Shown here: positions 33,249-46,807 of the stretch, in pieces | Numbering within the stretch: the first letter of the stretch is position 1 | How the letters are laid out: each line of letters starts with the position of its first letter | Assembly: GCA_030549205.1 (NCBI GenBank) | Contig: JAUKTV010000005.1 | Span: 2,232,001-2,296,000 of the forward strand | Direction: 5' to 3' | DNA length: 64,000 bases | From: Apiosordaria backusii | Lineage: Eukaryota > Ascomycota > Sordariomycetes > Sordariales > Lasiosphaeriaceae | Position numbers and translations under genes: made by a program | Notes under the pieces: generated by a model | Told to the model about the DNA's origin: nothing | The model's input: the letters and a program-made list of their open reading frames with translations, nothing else | Databases searched by the model: none

Positions 33249-36200
33249 ATGGCATTCGATTCGCGTGGCAAGAATGCCCGGCCAGCACAGCATGGATTTG
33301 GCAATAACTCGCTCCCGCCTGGAGCACCCCCTCCATCGACCCTCGCTGCCCAAATCGTCGAGAACATCTCGTCAACGTCCCGAACCTCACGTTCAGACGA
33401 AGTCACGAACGAACTGAAGCACCTTCAGGCTATAGTTGAAAAATACAAAGACGACCCCAGAGCCATCAAGACACCAGAAGAGCAGCTCGATTACAATCAT
33501 TTGTTGGTGTATCTGATCGGAGGTCTCTCTCTCGAAGTTCTCCACTGGGACGACCCATTCGCTAAACAGGAGCGCTTGCACGATGATGCTAAGACAGCTA
33601 TTGGCTTCTTGAAAGACACCTTTACCGAGACGCCTTCAGTCTTAAAATGCACCACCGACGGGACGAAATACTTGACAAGGGGCAAGGAACCCCTATGGCT
33701 GTGGATCTTTCCACGGCTGCTCAAAATACTAGCACACAGGAGGGCACATGCTATTTCTGGTGAAATCGAGGCCCTCCTGCGGTATATTCTGGAGCTCGTG
33801 GAGAGGAGCGTGGGGCTATGGGACCTGGGCTTGCCGCTTATGCAGTACTTCCAGGCAATGCTTGACAGTAAGCACATCTGTGATGCTGTTGGATATAGGA
33901 GGACTAACCATCTTTTAGGTATCTTTGATCTATTCAACCCCAGTTCCTCGACAGTCAGACTGTCTCCCCTCGAAATCGAGCTGCCTCCGAACACATTCTT
34001 CAAATCTATATCTAGTGACCCGATTTTGGGTTGCACATTCACCCTTCTAGGCGAAGAAAATGCCATCCGGTTTGCCACGAGCCTTCTTTCGATAGTGAAA
34101 AGTGCCGTTGTCCCTGGCTCTGAGGCCAATGTTTCTGTTCTTTACGGCAGCCATCCCATCTGGGTCTTGGACTTTCTTCAACCGCTCAGTCTACTCGTGG
34201 CAACTTTGCCAGTTCCCTCAGACACCAAAATTTCGACGGTTGTTCGGATGGCCCTGGACTTGGCAGAAGCATACAGCGAACTTGGAGCCACGGATGCAAT
34301 CTTTAAGCACAAGGCTAATGCCACTCTTGCTTTGGTATGCAACAACGTTATCAGAAACCCCGAGCAACTACTCGCTGAAGGCGATGAGGGATTGGACGCA
34401 AGGCGTGTTATGTGTCTAGCTTTTATTCACCTGGCAAAAGCTTCCATTGCCCATGCACCAACATCTTGCCTCATATCTTGCGGTCTTCTCGGGTTTGCTC
34501 AAACACTTGTGATGGAGAATGCCCTCGTTGGGGCTGATACAGACTTCTCAGTAGGTGATAAACACCTCTCGTTGACGATCCGCTCTTGCTAACAAACAAT
34601 CAGAGGACTGTCCAGCTTCTGCGGCAGGCAACTTTGAATACGGCCTTGAATGGCTTCACCGATCAGGTCCAACCGGGCAACTTTGTTGATGCAGTACTGA
34701 AGCAACATGTAGAAAGGCTTCTGATCAACATCAGCCCACCGCAGGCGTCATCACAGCCCCCGCCAAAACGTAGGAAGACTGATTCTCCATCAGTGGTGTC
34801 CGGGGTCTTGTGTGATATCCAGAGGCAAATGTGCCGGCTATTTGAGATGGGTCCTGACATGGAGCTTGGAGACATCCTGAACTATTTGACAGACACCTAC
34901 CCTCAGTTGAATGAGGACGAACAGTGCCGACTTATTGAACTCATTTCACGCATGTTTTGCGCCGCAGATAATACATTGACAGTTCACAAGCACAGCACTC
35001 CCCAAACTGTCGATTTTCAGTGTTTGTACTGCTCCGGTACCAACAATATGCCGCCAATTCCAGCCCATGATACGGACATCAAGAATCTCGGACTAAGCTT
35101 CCTTGGTAAAATAATCCCTCTACCGGAATTCGTCGAATCCAAGCGGCCTCGTGTGTTTGCTATGATAACCCTCCGACGAATAGCTAGACACGTGCCCAGC
35201 GGAGAATTCTGGGACAACGGGAAGTCGATTCCTGGGAAATGGTGCTTGCAGTCACTGAGTAGCTCGGTCAGAGAGTTGCGCATTGCTGCTGGACGGGCAC
35301 TCCCCATCTTTCTTGCCAATTTCTCGGCTGCCGGAGTTGATAACGACGTTTCAAAACGAAACACGGCACGTATTATCGGTCTTCTCAAGTCAATATCTGA
35401 TCAGAATGTCATCTCTTTGCAAGAAACTTGCATCATGGCATGGGGTCAAGTTGGGCGAGTGGTGGCCGATACAGAGTTGAATCTCGTCCTCATCAAGCTT
35501 GTCGAGTACCTCGGACACCAAAACATGATGGTGTCGACCATTGCATTCAACGAGATTATGAATCTTGCTGAAGCTCGCGATGTGACGATTGGACATCTCT
35601 TCCGGCCTTTTTGGCCCAGTTTGGCATTTTCAGTCGTCAAGGACCTGATATCAAGGCCACAGACAACACGAATGGTTGCCGAGCTGCTGCAAATAAGCGT
35701 TCAGAACCTTTTGAAACTATTGCAAAAGCATGCACTACCTTGGTTGGTTCTTAGCAAGAAACGTGAAGTCATTCAGAAGATCGCTGAGGCAAGGGCTGAG
35801 ACGGAGTCTTGGGAGCCTTGTGTAGACGCCGAAAACCTACCGTCTATAATCGCCCTTCTCCTTGTCCAGGATGTTCCGGATGTCGTTACGCATTCGATGG
35901 CATTGCTTAAACACACATCCGCGCACTTTAATAAGTCTCCGCTGGTAGACTTACTTCGTACAGGGCCTTTGCTGATCGCTTTGGAGTTGTTCAAGTATGG
36001 CGCTGGCGCTAACGACGATCGAAAGCCTCAGGTAGGAACATCCCGGGCCCTCTTAGTTTTGTTGAGCCTTTGATAACTGACAGATTCCAGGTCCGAACGG
36101 CGCTCTTAACGATGGCGAATCTTGTCTCCGGAGCGCACAAGGATAAAAAGCTCAGCAAGACGGATGTGATTGGGCGCTTTCTTCAACCCTACGCCTTGGG

Positions 36201-39200
36201 TTTGGCTGCGCGACTGGTTGAGACCATCAATGACTCTCACTTGGTACACCCTCCTATGCAGGAGCGGAAACTGTGCATTCGTGCTATGGAGGTAATGATC
36301 AGGGTATGCTCTTCGTACGCCAGTATCGCTCGGACCCAGGTAAGTCATCACCACACTGACTTCCAGGATTTTGCTGACTACCTATCTTTACAGATCTCTG
36401 CTTGTTTGGTATCTGCGCTCGCCAATGATGACCTTCGGCCAGCAGCCTTTTCATGCTGGGCATCCATGCTTACATGTATGGAGGAGGCCGACATTGAAGC
36501 CCTCCTAGAAGCGACGTTTTACCTTATCAGGTTTTATTACAATTCCTGTGATGGAGAGACGAGGCTCTTGCTCAAATCTCTGTTGCAACATCTGCTTGCC
36601 AAGCATAGACAGATCATCATAGATTACTCCAGCAAACTGCCCTCTCTCGGTCAAATTGACGAGCTTCAAGATATTAGCCTAGAGGTCGAAGGTCTTCGCC
36701 CGCGCTTGACTATCAAGGAGACCTTTCTTGTTTTTTCCCAGCGTTTGGCTCATGAAAATCCGGGCGTTGTTGAGCACGCATTGACTGAACTGGTGGCATA
36801 CCTCGAAAAACATCAGGATTATCTCCAGACTTCAGCCATCAGCGAACGCCCGGATTCTCTTGTTACAACCTTAACGCGATCGCTTCTGGACTGCTCGGTC
36901 AAGTACAACGGCTGGCAGCCGCCTATTACACGGCTGTGCGCTGAAGCCCTTGGACTTGTTGGCTGCTTGGACTCCAATCGCCTGGAGACTACGCGGGAAC
37001 AGCAGCACATTGTCGTCATCCATAATTTCGAAGACGCCAGCGAAACGACTGACTTTGTGGCATTCGTACTGGAGAACGTCCTGGTCAAAGCCTTCCAATC
37101 GACTACCGATACGAAATTTCAGGGCTACCTCTCATATGCAATGCAAGTCCTCCTCGAGAGGACCGACTTCAGAGTTGCTGTTGCTATGGCCGGAGAAGGA
37201 GAAAGCGAGCCGGTCTACAGAAGATGGCTCGCCTTTAGTGACAGCACTCGAGAGACCCTCATACCGCTTTTGTCGTCGTCGTTCTTGCTTGCGCCCTTAC
37301 CTAAGCAGTCAACCGAATATCCTATATTCAAACCAGGGAAGAAGACCTATTCTGCATGGATCAAAGCTATTGTCTTTGATCTGCTCCGCAGCACTCAGAA
37401 TCCTTTTAGCGAGATGATCTTTGACCCGTTGTGCCGGTTGATCAAGGTGAAAGATCTTGTGGTTACCGAATTTCTGCTGCCGTTCGTGGTCATGCATGTC
37501 ATTTTGGGACAATCGGACCCTTCTGTGTTTAGCCCGAGGATCAAGGCGGAGCTGTTGGCGATTCTCAATTACCAGCCTCCAGAGACAGCCTCGTATGTCG
37601 AAAAGGAACAGACAAAGCTATTTTACCAGGTAAGTTGACTATGGTCAGATCTTTCTAGTTTTGCTGTCGCTAACTTGTCACCAGGCTGTCTTCCGAATCA
37701 TTGACTACTTCAAGAGATGGCTACAGATTACGAAACTGAAGGCAACTGCACCGAGGGCTCAAACGTTGGTCACCTGGGTAGAAGATGTTCTTGACTCTCT
37801 CGACCCGAAACTGCTGTCACAGCGAGCTGTTGACTGCAATGAGTACGCCCGAGCTCTCTACTTCTTGGAGCCGCACTTGGAAAATCTTGATAAGAACAAG
37901 CCACGTGAGCCAGAAGAAGATGATCGACTGCGCGAGTCTCTTCAAAATATTTACACACAAATCGACGACCCGGATGGGCTTGAGGGTGTATCCGCGCACC
38001 TGGGGACTGTCACACTGGATCAGCAAGCGCTCAATCACCGGAAAGCTGGCCGATGGACAGCAGCGCAGACCTGGTACGAGATCCGGCTCGCAGAGTCGCC
38101 CGAGGATGCCGATATTCAAGTTGATCTCCTCACCTGTCTCAAAGAGTCAGGTCAGCATGATGTTTTGCTCAACTACGTGGAGGGCATGAAGAGGACTCCA
38201 ACGACGGTCAACAGGATAGTGCCTTTTGCGGTTGAAGCCTCGTGGGCCACAGGAAGGTGGGAGACTCTTGAGAAATATCTCAGGCTTTACAACGCCGGTG
38301 ATGTTTCAGAGATTTTCGACCTTGGTGTTGGGCAAGCTTTGCTTTGTCTGAAGAAGGGAGATATTGGAAGGTTCAAGGAGCATATTCAGATTATGCGGGA
38401 CAAGGTTGCTGGGTCGATGACTTACTCGGCTACCTCGTCACTGAGGGCTTGCCATGAGGCGATGCTCAGATGTCATGTTCTCAGTGATCTTGAGATGATT
38501 GCGAGTAATAAGTCACAGGGGGGTGGTGATAATCATGCTATTCTTGCTACGCTGGATCGGAGGTTGGAGGTGCTGGGGGCTTATGTTGGTGACAAGCAGT
38601 ATTTGCTTGGTGTGAGGAGGGCTGCGATGGAGCTGATGCGGTATGTTGAACCCCTAAAAGGAGATGTTGGAATGAAATTACTGACTTTTCACAGACCGAA
38701 ATTTGGGAACGAGGATATATCGGCACTGTGGCTCCTGAGTGGCAAGCTAGCGAGAAAGTCCGGGTCTATACATCAGTCGTTTAACGCGGTGCTGCATGCT
38801 CAGCAGCTCGGCGATGCTTCCGCCATCATCGAGAATGCTCGTCTGCTGTACAAAGATGGGCATCATCGCAAGGCTATCCAAATCCTGGAGCTGGCAATCA
38901 AGGAGAATTCCTTTGTCGACAAAGTCGTCGGACCCATCCCTCCAAGCTCAGCCAGGAGCCAGGAGTCCCATCGCAATATGCTGATGGCCACAGCACAACT
39001 TCTTTTGGCGAAGTGGCTCGATTCCACCGGACAAACACATGCTGGTGCATTGCGAGTGCAGTATCAGCAAGCAGCCAAGACGCATTCGCGCTGGGAAAAG
39101 GGTCACTACTACCTCGGACGTCACTACAAGAAGCTCTTGGAGTCAGAGAAAGGCCTCGAACCGGAGCAACAGAGTGATGAGTACATCACGGGGGAGACAG

Positions 39201-40903
39201 CTAAGCTCGTGATTGAGAATTATCTCCGTTCTCTCAACTATGGGTCAAAGTACATTTCTCAGACTTTTCCCCGGATTCTTACCCTCTTCTTGGAACTTGG
39301 GTCACAGGTCAACAAAGCTCCGGATGGGAAGGTGTCGTTTTCTAGAGAGTTGTACCAGCGAAGACGTGACATTCTCGCTGAACTCTGCGCCAAATTTCAC
39401 AAGCAACTGGAGAACATGCCTGCCTACATCTGCTACACATCCTTGCCACAGATTGTGGCACGGATAGCGCATCCCAACCCGGAGGTTTTCAAGGTTCTGG
39501 AAGACATGATTGTTAGGGTGGTGAATGCCTATCCCAGGCAGGCGATCTGGAATGTCTTCCCGTTCATGGTGAGCAAACAGGCGGGAGACCGTCAAAAGAG
39601 GGCTCTGAAGATTTTGAATTCGCTCAAGACGTCCAGTCAGGAGATGAGGCACTTTTTGAGAGCGGGTGAGAAGCTTGCCGAACAACTGCTGATGGCCTGC
39701 AATAACGGGCATTTTCCGAGTAACAGGACCACCACGGCGAGTATCACCAGGGATCTGTTCTTTAACCACAAGTGCACGCCTTGTCCGCTGGTGGTCCCGG
39801 TTGAGACTAGTTTGACTGCTACATTGCCGACTTTGACGGACAATGTCAGGAGGCACAAGCCGTTCTCGCGGGATGCTGTTACTATTGAGGCATTCCTTGA
39901 CCATGTCTTGGTTCTCGGGTCTTTGGCAAAGCCACGAAAACTGACGGCCCGTGGGTCAGATGGAAAACTCTATGGGTTGTTGATTAAGCCCAAGGATGAT
40001 CTCCGGACGGATCAACGTCTCATGGAGTTCAACTCACTGATCAACCGCTCGCTCAAACGAGATGTTGAATCCAGCAAACGACAGCTCTACATCAGGACCT
40101 ACGCCGTGACGCCCCTCAACGAAGAATGCGGCATCATCGAATGGGTCGACGGGCTGAAGACATTGCGCGACATTTTGCTGAATATATATAAGGGGAGGAA
40201 TATCACGCCAAACTACACCCAGCTCGCGCAGCTGATGAAGCAAGCCGCTGCTGGGGAGAACAACACGCACATCTTCACCGACACGGTCCTGGGTATGTTC
40301 CCGCCCGTGCTCGGGGAGTGGTTCGTTTCCCAATTCCCCAACCCGTCCTCATGGTTCGCCGCCCGATTGAAATACACCCGCTCTTGCGCCGTCATGTCAA
40401 TGGTCGGCACCATCCTCGGGCTTGGTGACCGCCACGGAGAAAATGTTCTCTTGGAAGAAGGCAACGGTGGCATCTTCCACGTGGATTTCAACTGTCTTTT
40501 TGACAAGGGGAGGACGTTCACCCAGCCAGAGTGTGTGCCGTTCCGGCTGACGCACAATATGCAGCATGCGATGGGGATTTATCGATATGAGGGCCCCTTT
40601 AGGCACTGCAGCGAGCTGACGCTGAGGATACTGAGGCAGCAGGAGGAGACGCTGATGAGCATCTTGGAGGCGTTTATTTACGATCCGACGCTGGATTTGC
40701 AGAGGGGGAGCAAGAGGACGAAGGAGGTGGTCAAGTTGAACCCGACGAGCGTGGTGCATAGTATTAAGAGGAAGGTGGAGGGCTTGCTGCCGGAGGAGAG
40801 CATACCGCTGGGGGTGGAGGGGCAGGTGGATATGCTGATTAAGGAGGCGGTGAACCCGAGGAATTTGGCGGCGATGTATATTGGGTGGTGTCCGTTTTTG
40901 TAA
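33249..40903 (+). CDS. uvsB: ATR-type checkpoint kinase (UvsB/Mec1/Mus-9)
   Basis: Predicted 2442 residues. Exons are 33249-33867, 33919-34550, 34604-36031, 36091-36339, 36394-37629, 37685-38640 and 38695-40903. ATR senses single-stranded DNA and activates the DNA-damage and replication checkpoints. The protein is mostly HEAT-repeat solenoid (for example the UME-like block around DNKRQPL-type helices) and a FAT region (LNHRKAGRWTAAQTWYE, RALKILNSLKTSSQEM). The PI3K-like kinase has TARGSDGKLYGLLIKPKDD, the catalytic loop LGLGDRHGENVLLE (Asp about 2285) and HVDFNCLFDKG (Asp about 2304). The FATC end reads EAVNPRNLAAMYIGWCPFL. Three introns (33868-33918, 36340-36393, 38641-38694) are multiples of three without stops, so gene callers may read through them; splicing fits the family better. 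Length matches other fungal UvsB proteins. Confidence 0.95.
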
Positions 40904-41869
40904 AGGGGGGGGGGGGGAGGATTTGGTGGTTGGGTATTGTTTGGTGTGATGCTGAGTTATTGAGTAGGGGGAACGAAAAGGGGGTCATGAATAGGAGTTT
41001 TGGGTGAGTTGAGCATAGCGGGCATTTTAAGGATGTGTTTTGGGAAGTATTTAGATGGATAGTATTTGTATTGGCATCTGAGGTCAATAGATGTCGGTCT
41101 ACATATCTTCTATCAGTGTTCGTGGACGATGTTTAAGTGATGTGTGCATGAGAAGGATGCTGCTTCCTCTTCCACGTCGGGGTTGTCCTGTTCTGAGCCT
41201 TATACACTGTTAGACAATGCAGATGTGCTGTTTACATGGGAGGAGGTTTTCTGGTTTTTGTTCTGAGCCTCGTCCCCCTTTAAACCCCGAGCTGTGTAGA
41301 TGTGATCTATCACTACCTGTAGACAAAATGAAAATGATGTTTATTTGAAAAAAGTGAGGTTTTTTTGCGTTGATTTAGCGGTCTGCCCCTGGAATTCCAA
41401 GACAGTTGGTGGTCGCCAGGTATTCACTGATCACCCGGACGCTTAGCGTAATAAAGCGCGAACAACGCCCGGACTTTTTCATGTTCATTCCACATTTCTC
41501 GTCGTCGTACCTTCTTTCTTGAAAGAATTTGTGGAACAGCTGAGATTTCTGCCTGGTTTTGATTGACAAAGAAGAGAAAGAATTTCTTCTCATTTCTTCC
41601 AGAAATAATTCTTGCGGCTTTGTTGTCCCGTCTTTTTACATTGGTCGGATCGTCCACTTGGAGCCACTTTTTGCAGCGCGCTCGGCTCACTTGGATCAGC
41701 TCACCGCGCAGCAAACGCGTCCAGCTTTCTTCACTCTTCGACTCGACAGAGCAACACAAGAGCATCAGTGGTGGTTCGACAGCAAAACGGCGCATTTTCT
41801 CCTTCCGAAGAGAGAATATCTCGCATTTTGACAATTTTGTGAGAATCAACCCTGTCACAACAAGCCAAA
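40904..41869. other. Intergenic region with G13 tract
   Basis: About 970 bp. A run of 13 G at 40905-40917 starts two bases after the UvsB stop codon. The rest is 3' flank followed by the promoter and pyrimidine-rich leader of the PARP-type zinc-finger gene. The small frames at 41424-41940 overlap on both strands and are not convincing. Confidence 0.55.
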
Positions 41870-43695
41870 ATGGGCAATTATCGTATTGGTATGTTCTCTC
41901 CATTGCCTGCGGAACGCATTCTTCAGTGTCGTCATTCTGAACCTCAACGACCCTTCGTCATATCATACTTCTCGATCACTCTCACTCTCATCATTTTCCT
42001 TCCGATTATACATACCTTTACATTCACTCTTACCATGTCATCTTTGCTTTCATCATCTCTCATCAACGTCATTCCCCTCTATCCCGAACAGATCAGCTAC
42101 CTCTTCTATTGTTCTCCGTCTCATTACATATTCTAACCCATCACAGAGAGAGCCTCCTCCGGCCGTGCCGTGTGCAGAGACCCCGTCTGCAAAAAAGATG
42201 GAACCAAAATCGACAACGGCGATCTCAGGTTTGGAACCTGGGTCGAGGGCGCGGATTGGGCTAGTTGGCACTGGCGGCATTGGTAGGTTCATGCCCATTC
42301 ATGATTCTCCACCGATGTGCTGACGAGACGATACCGAAACACAGGGGATGCGTCTCTGGTGAAGTCATCAGTCACTTGCAAGATAACATCGGCAAGGACA
42401 AGAATGGTGACTACAACTGGGAGCTGATTGATGGCTGGGAGGACTTGGAGTAAGTTGCTTACCTATGAAAAGTGAACTAGATTGATTGTGGTTACTGACG
42501 AAAAGCAGGGACTACCCGGAACTGCAGGGAAAGATCCAGAGGGTTCTGAACCAGGGACATATCGATCCTGAGGATTTCAATGGGGTGAGTTTTTGATGGA
42601 GAGATGAAAAGGCTGGGTGGACGACGCTGACACGAGAATATAGGAGCCCGAGTACAATGTTCCCGGTCAGAAGGGTATCCGCCCACGCCAGGTGCGGAAG
42701 AAGAAGAGCGCTGAGGGAGAGGTAAGTTTACTCGACAGATCGGGTGGCAAGTGATAGCTGATCATGGCAACAGGGTGGTAATGGGTCTAAGGCCGCAGAG
42801 ACGCCCGCTAAGAAGCCTGCTGCTAAGCGTGGCCGCAAGAAGGCTGATGAAGATGAGGCTGAAGCTGAAGCCGAGGCCGAGGCCCCTGCCGCGAAAAAGG
42901 CGAAGCGTGGCGGCAAGAAGGCTGCTGCTGTCAAGGAAGAGAACGAGAATGAAGCTCTAGTCGATGCCGAGCCGGTTCCGGAGCCGGAGCAACCCAAGAA
43001 GAAGGCCGCTCGAGGCAAGAAGGCTGCCGCTGTCAAGGCAGAGAGCGAGGATGAGCTTATGGCTGATACCGCTCCGGCGCCACCCAAGAAGAGAGCCTCC
43101 CGTGGCAAGAAGGCTCCTGTTTACAAAGAAGAGAGTGAGGCGGAAGCTGAGCCGGAGGTTGAGCAGCCCAAGAAGAAGGCTGCTAGAGGCAAGAAGGCCA
43201 GTCAGCAGGCTGTCAAACATGAGGAGCAAGATGGAGGGGAGGTTGTGGAGGAGAAGCCCAAGCGCGCTCCTGCCAAACGTGGAGTCAAGGCTAAACAGGC
43301 GAAGGAGCCTGAGCCCGAGCCTGAACTGGAGTCCGAGGCGGCCCCTGAGGAGGAAGAGGTTGTTGAGAAACCGAAGCGTGCACCTGCCAAGCGTGGAGCT
43401 CGGGGTAAAAAGGCGAAGGAGGTCGAACCTGAGCCTGAGCCTGAGGCCGAGGTCGAGGCCGATGCGGAATTGGGCGCTGCGCCGGAGGAGGTCTCGGGGG
43501 AAGTCCCGGAGGAGGCAGAGGTCGAGGAGGAGGTCGCCCCCAAGAAGAGAGGCCGGAAGCCCAAGGCCAAGGCTGCCGTTGCCGATGCTGAGGGAGCTGC
43601 TCCCGCCCCGAAGAAGCGTGGCAGAAAGGCGTAAGTTTATATGACCCCTCTGCATCTGTAACAGGATATATCTAACTGTACGCAGGGCCGCCTAA
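41870..43695 (+). CDS. PARP-type zinc finger protein with basic AT-hook-like tail
   Basis: Predicted 426 residues in seven exons: 41870-41888, 42147-42282, 42345-42449, 42509-42584, 42644-42721, 42774-43630 and 43686-43695. Introns are 258, 62, 59, 59, 52 and 55 nt. The N-terminal ~110 residues form a PARP-like zinc finger: ERASSGRAVCRDPVC, KIDNGDLRFGTWV, and WRHWGCVSGEVI supply C, C, H and C ligands. EDYPEL and GHIDPEDFNG follow. The remaining 300 residues are low complexity, alternating Lys/Arg/Ala blocks (KKAARGKKA, PKRAPAKRG) with Glu-rich blocks. RGRK cores resembling AT-hooks occur near the start and end of this tail. No ADP-ribosyltransferase catalytic domain is present. DNA-break or chromatin binding in the nucleus is inferred. 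The last exon encodes only AAA and the stop. Confidence 0.85.
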
Positions 43696-46600
43696 CTCAA
43701 CCCACTCAACACTTGACATGATATGGTGAGGCATGCAGTGAATTTTCTTGTCGGCATAATTTCGCTCGTTCGGTTATTTTCTCTCACGATGAGCTCTCAG
43801 AAGCGGTAATTTTCGCTTTGCACTTTGACATCAGAGCAGCATCGGTGTTTTCTCATCACCACAAGATTTTGTTCAGGGTAGTAGGGCACAGATATGGCGA
43901 AGCCTCATAGGACATCGCCCTTGGACCTGATTGATGTATGATAAATTTATTTTGTACTTTTCTTGCCAGAGTAGCTTTTGGCCTAAGCTCTGCCTTAATA
44001 ATAAGAATGTCTTGTAATTTTTATTACTCTTGCCGGTTTGCCGGGTTGTTCCCTTTTCATCCCCGGCCGCCGACCAGCCGGGTCGATGACCGCTTGACCT
44101 GCGCTACGGATCTACAGGAACAGCACAATGGGGGGGCGAAAGAAGCTTCTGAAACGAAACACACCCAAGCAGCAGAAGACAAGTGGATTCTTTTGTTGTT
44201 TGAAAGGGAAAGAAAAAAGGGAATGGGAATGGGGTTTTCGCTAATCTCAGCGGCGCGGATGGGTTGGTTGGATTCATGGGCCGAGCCGAAAAGTGATGTG
44301 CCGCATTTCAAGTGTGTGTGGGCTATCAATACTCTCCTATCATGATGAGGGAGATGGGGGGGAGATGGAGGGGGCACAGTATTTTTGCGACGGCCAGTTC
44401 CACGTGAGGATCAAACAGATGGATAGAGTGCACAGTTCAGGCTCGGAAAATTTGTTTTGCTGCTAGTGATGGTCGATTCAATGCATTATGCGGTATTTCA
44501 GTGTGACCACGGATTTCTTTTTGGGTGTTGATGCCCAAAATCCCATGATCTGAAATCAAGAAGGTGATGTTTCTATCGAGTTCTTTTTGCCCCTTGGGCA
44601 TCTAGCGGCCGTGGTGGTAGTAGTAAGGTATCAAACAGACTAAAAAGTTGTGATAATGACATAGTGTAGGTAGCTCTCTCGGCATTTTTTCTCGTGTGAT
44701 CAGAAACCATGTCGGTAGGGGTAGTCACGGTAGTCAGTTAGCGTAGTCAAAAAAAATCTTGTCTGGAATGGACGGGATTTCTGGAAGAATCTCGTTCGCT
44801 GGATGAATTGCACACTAGTAGGGAACTGATTCTGTGTGTGTTATGCACAATTGCGTCACCTGTCTTGGGTGTGTGGGTGTGAGTGGTCTTGGGCAGGTTT
44901 ATTCAGGGGAGTGACGAGAACCTGGAAGTCTTTCGGCTTCTTTTTGGGGTATGAGGGGCCGAAATGGGAAACTAGGGGACGCTACATGGAACAAATAAAA
45001 TTCTAGGTTTTAATGAATAATTCCAGGGAAAAAAGGGGAGTTTTAAAGAGGTGATTATGGTGATCGGTGTAATGTGAGTTTGTTATATGAGAATTCGGTG
45101 AGGATGCCGAGTTGATTGATGCAGCTGGACTGTAGGTATCCGCTGTATACGAAGTACATACATAACAGTAAAGTGGTGAATCGATGATGTATGACCAGGC
45201 TTTTCTCGGTGGTGGGGTTGTTGGTGTGGAAAGGAGGGGCTGGGAAGGAGACGGTGAGGGGTCACTTTTGGCGCGGGCTATCGTGATACCGATGAGATGA
45301 GCCAATTGTGTTCTTTAGACGCAACTTTTCTGTCCTGTTCGTCCTGTCTCATTTTTTCCTGTCATCGTCGTCACCAGGCCGAAGCATCTGATTGTGGTTG
45401 GCTGCATTAGCCTGGCTGGCTGTGTCTGCCATCCGGTGGGGTTGCTGTCCTGCTGCGACGTCCTCGTGCCTTTTGGACAAGCTTGTGACGCCTGTGTCAC
45501 CGACGGCCTGCTCTGACTGTGTCACTTCACCACACTCCTGCAGAGGGATCTGGTGGAGTTGATTGAGGATTGCGAGGGGGAGACAGCAAATCGCATGTCT
45601 ATGCATCAGTTTGAGTTCAACAGACCCTCGAGATATCGCTTATTGAACACAAAAGTACGCTCACAGTGCATTGGATAATAAAATAAACTGTACTGGCAGG
45701 TATTATTTCCCCTGGCGCACAGTGTTTGGACGAACAAGCCTTACGGGGCTGTAACGGTTCGGGTCAACGTCTTTGGACCCCACCATAGATTCTCTGGTGT
45801 TCTTCAAAGCGTTTGTGAGACAAAATGAAGAATCTCCCAAAGACTGAGGCCTGATCATCATGGCCCTGTCGATTGTATCGGTAGCCATACTTTCATCCCT
45901 TACAGGACACTATCAATAAGCCCAAAAACCAGGCTGATTGTTGGTTACATAAGTTGGAAGGAGAAGTAGGCGCCGATCTAGGCGTGCTAGACCGGCTAAG
46001 GCGCAGGGAAGCTGTGGGATGACGACGTTGGTTTGAGCCCAAATTAAATCCCGGACAATTGGCTGGCACCGCCAACCAGGCCAGACCCTGAAACTCGTCG
46101 TCAGGCCCAGCGGCAGGGAAAGCAGCTTTGAAGCGCCAGTATCCCTCTTTTAATACCCGGAGGTTGGCCAACAGGCCCGCCTATCTCTGCGACAACTGCG
46201 ACCGCTTTTTTGTTTCTCGAAGCCTCATCACACTTCTTAATACTGGTCCCTTGGGCTTCTTCTCTGGCTTCCCACCCTTCACCTTCTCAGTTGCGCAACT
46301 CGTCCACGATACCACTACTGTGAGAGTAAGACCTAGCCGACCACCAAGCCGAAAAGTGACAAGTGAGAGGAGAAAAAGGGACAAGCCTGGTTTGTCTGCC
46401 AAGTTCGCTGGTCAAGATTGGTCACTGCCTGCGTTGGACCCCGCCTTGGCTCGCACTCGGCCACTCTCAAGTACAGGAGTCCTCCAACCCCCCCAACCGA
46501 CCAACGTCACAGCCTCGAGCAGGCTGAACACCTTTTCCCACCGCACAACCACCAGGTTTTTCTGTGGAAAGTCCCGGAACACGAACAACTGCGGCTCCCT

Positions 46601-46807
46601 CAAGTGTTCTACACACTTTCGACAGACCAAATCTTGTGTTTTAAGCCGTTTTCAAGACCCCGCCTTCTCACTCTCTGTGACCCCGCGGCCTTGAGTTCTT
46701 CTATCCACTTCTATCCGACAGGTCAGCATACCCCGCTTGCTTGACCGCTAGGCCGGCCAGAAGAGCTCACCTTCAACCACAGAAAAACCTCATAAACACC
46801 AAGCAAG
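43696..46807. other. 3.1-kb intergenic region, no supported gene
   Basis: Between two plus-strand genes. It consists of the 3' flank of the PARP-type gene, a long anonymous middle and an extended pyrimidine-rich leader before 46808. Frames at 45349-45606 (-), 45703-45888 (-) and 46128-46694 (+, 188 codons) have no recognisable features. The last lies in the probable 5' untranslated region. A small gene could be hidden here. Confidence 0.45.

Noticed and set aside
42957..43655. Overlapping 226-232 codon frames on both strands in the PARP-type gene tail
   Set aside because: Compositional shadows of the Lys/Glu/Ala repeat; the spliced frame with the zinc finger explains the region.
46128..46694. 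188-codon plus-strand frame before the DUF8035-like gene
   Set aside because: Sits in a pyrimidine-rich probable leader; Ser/Thr/Pro-rich composition without family features.
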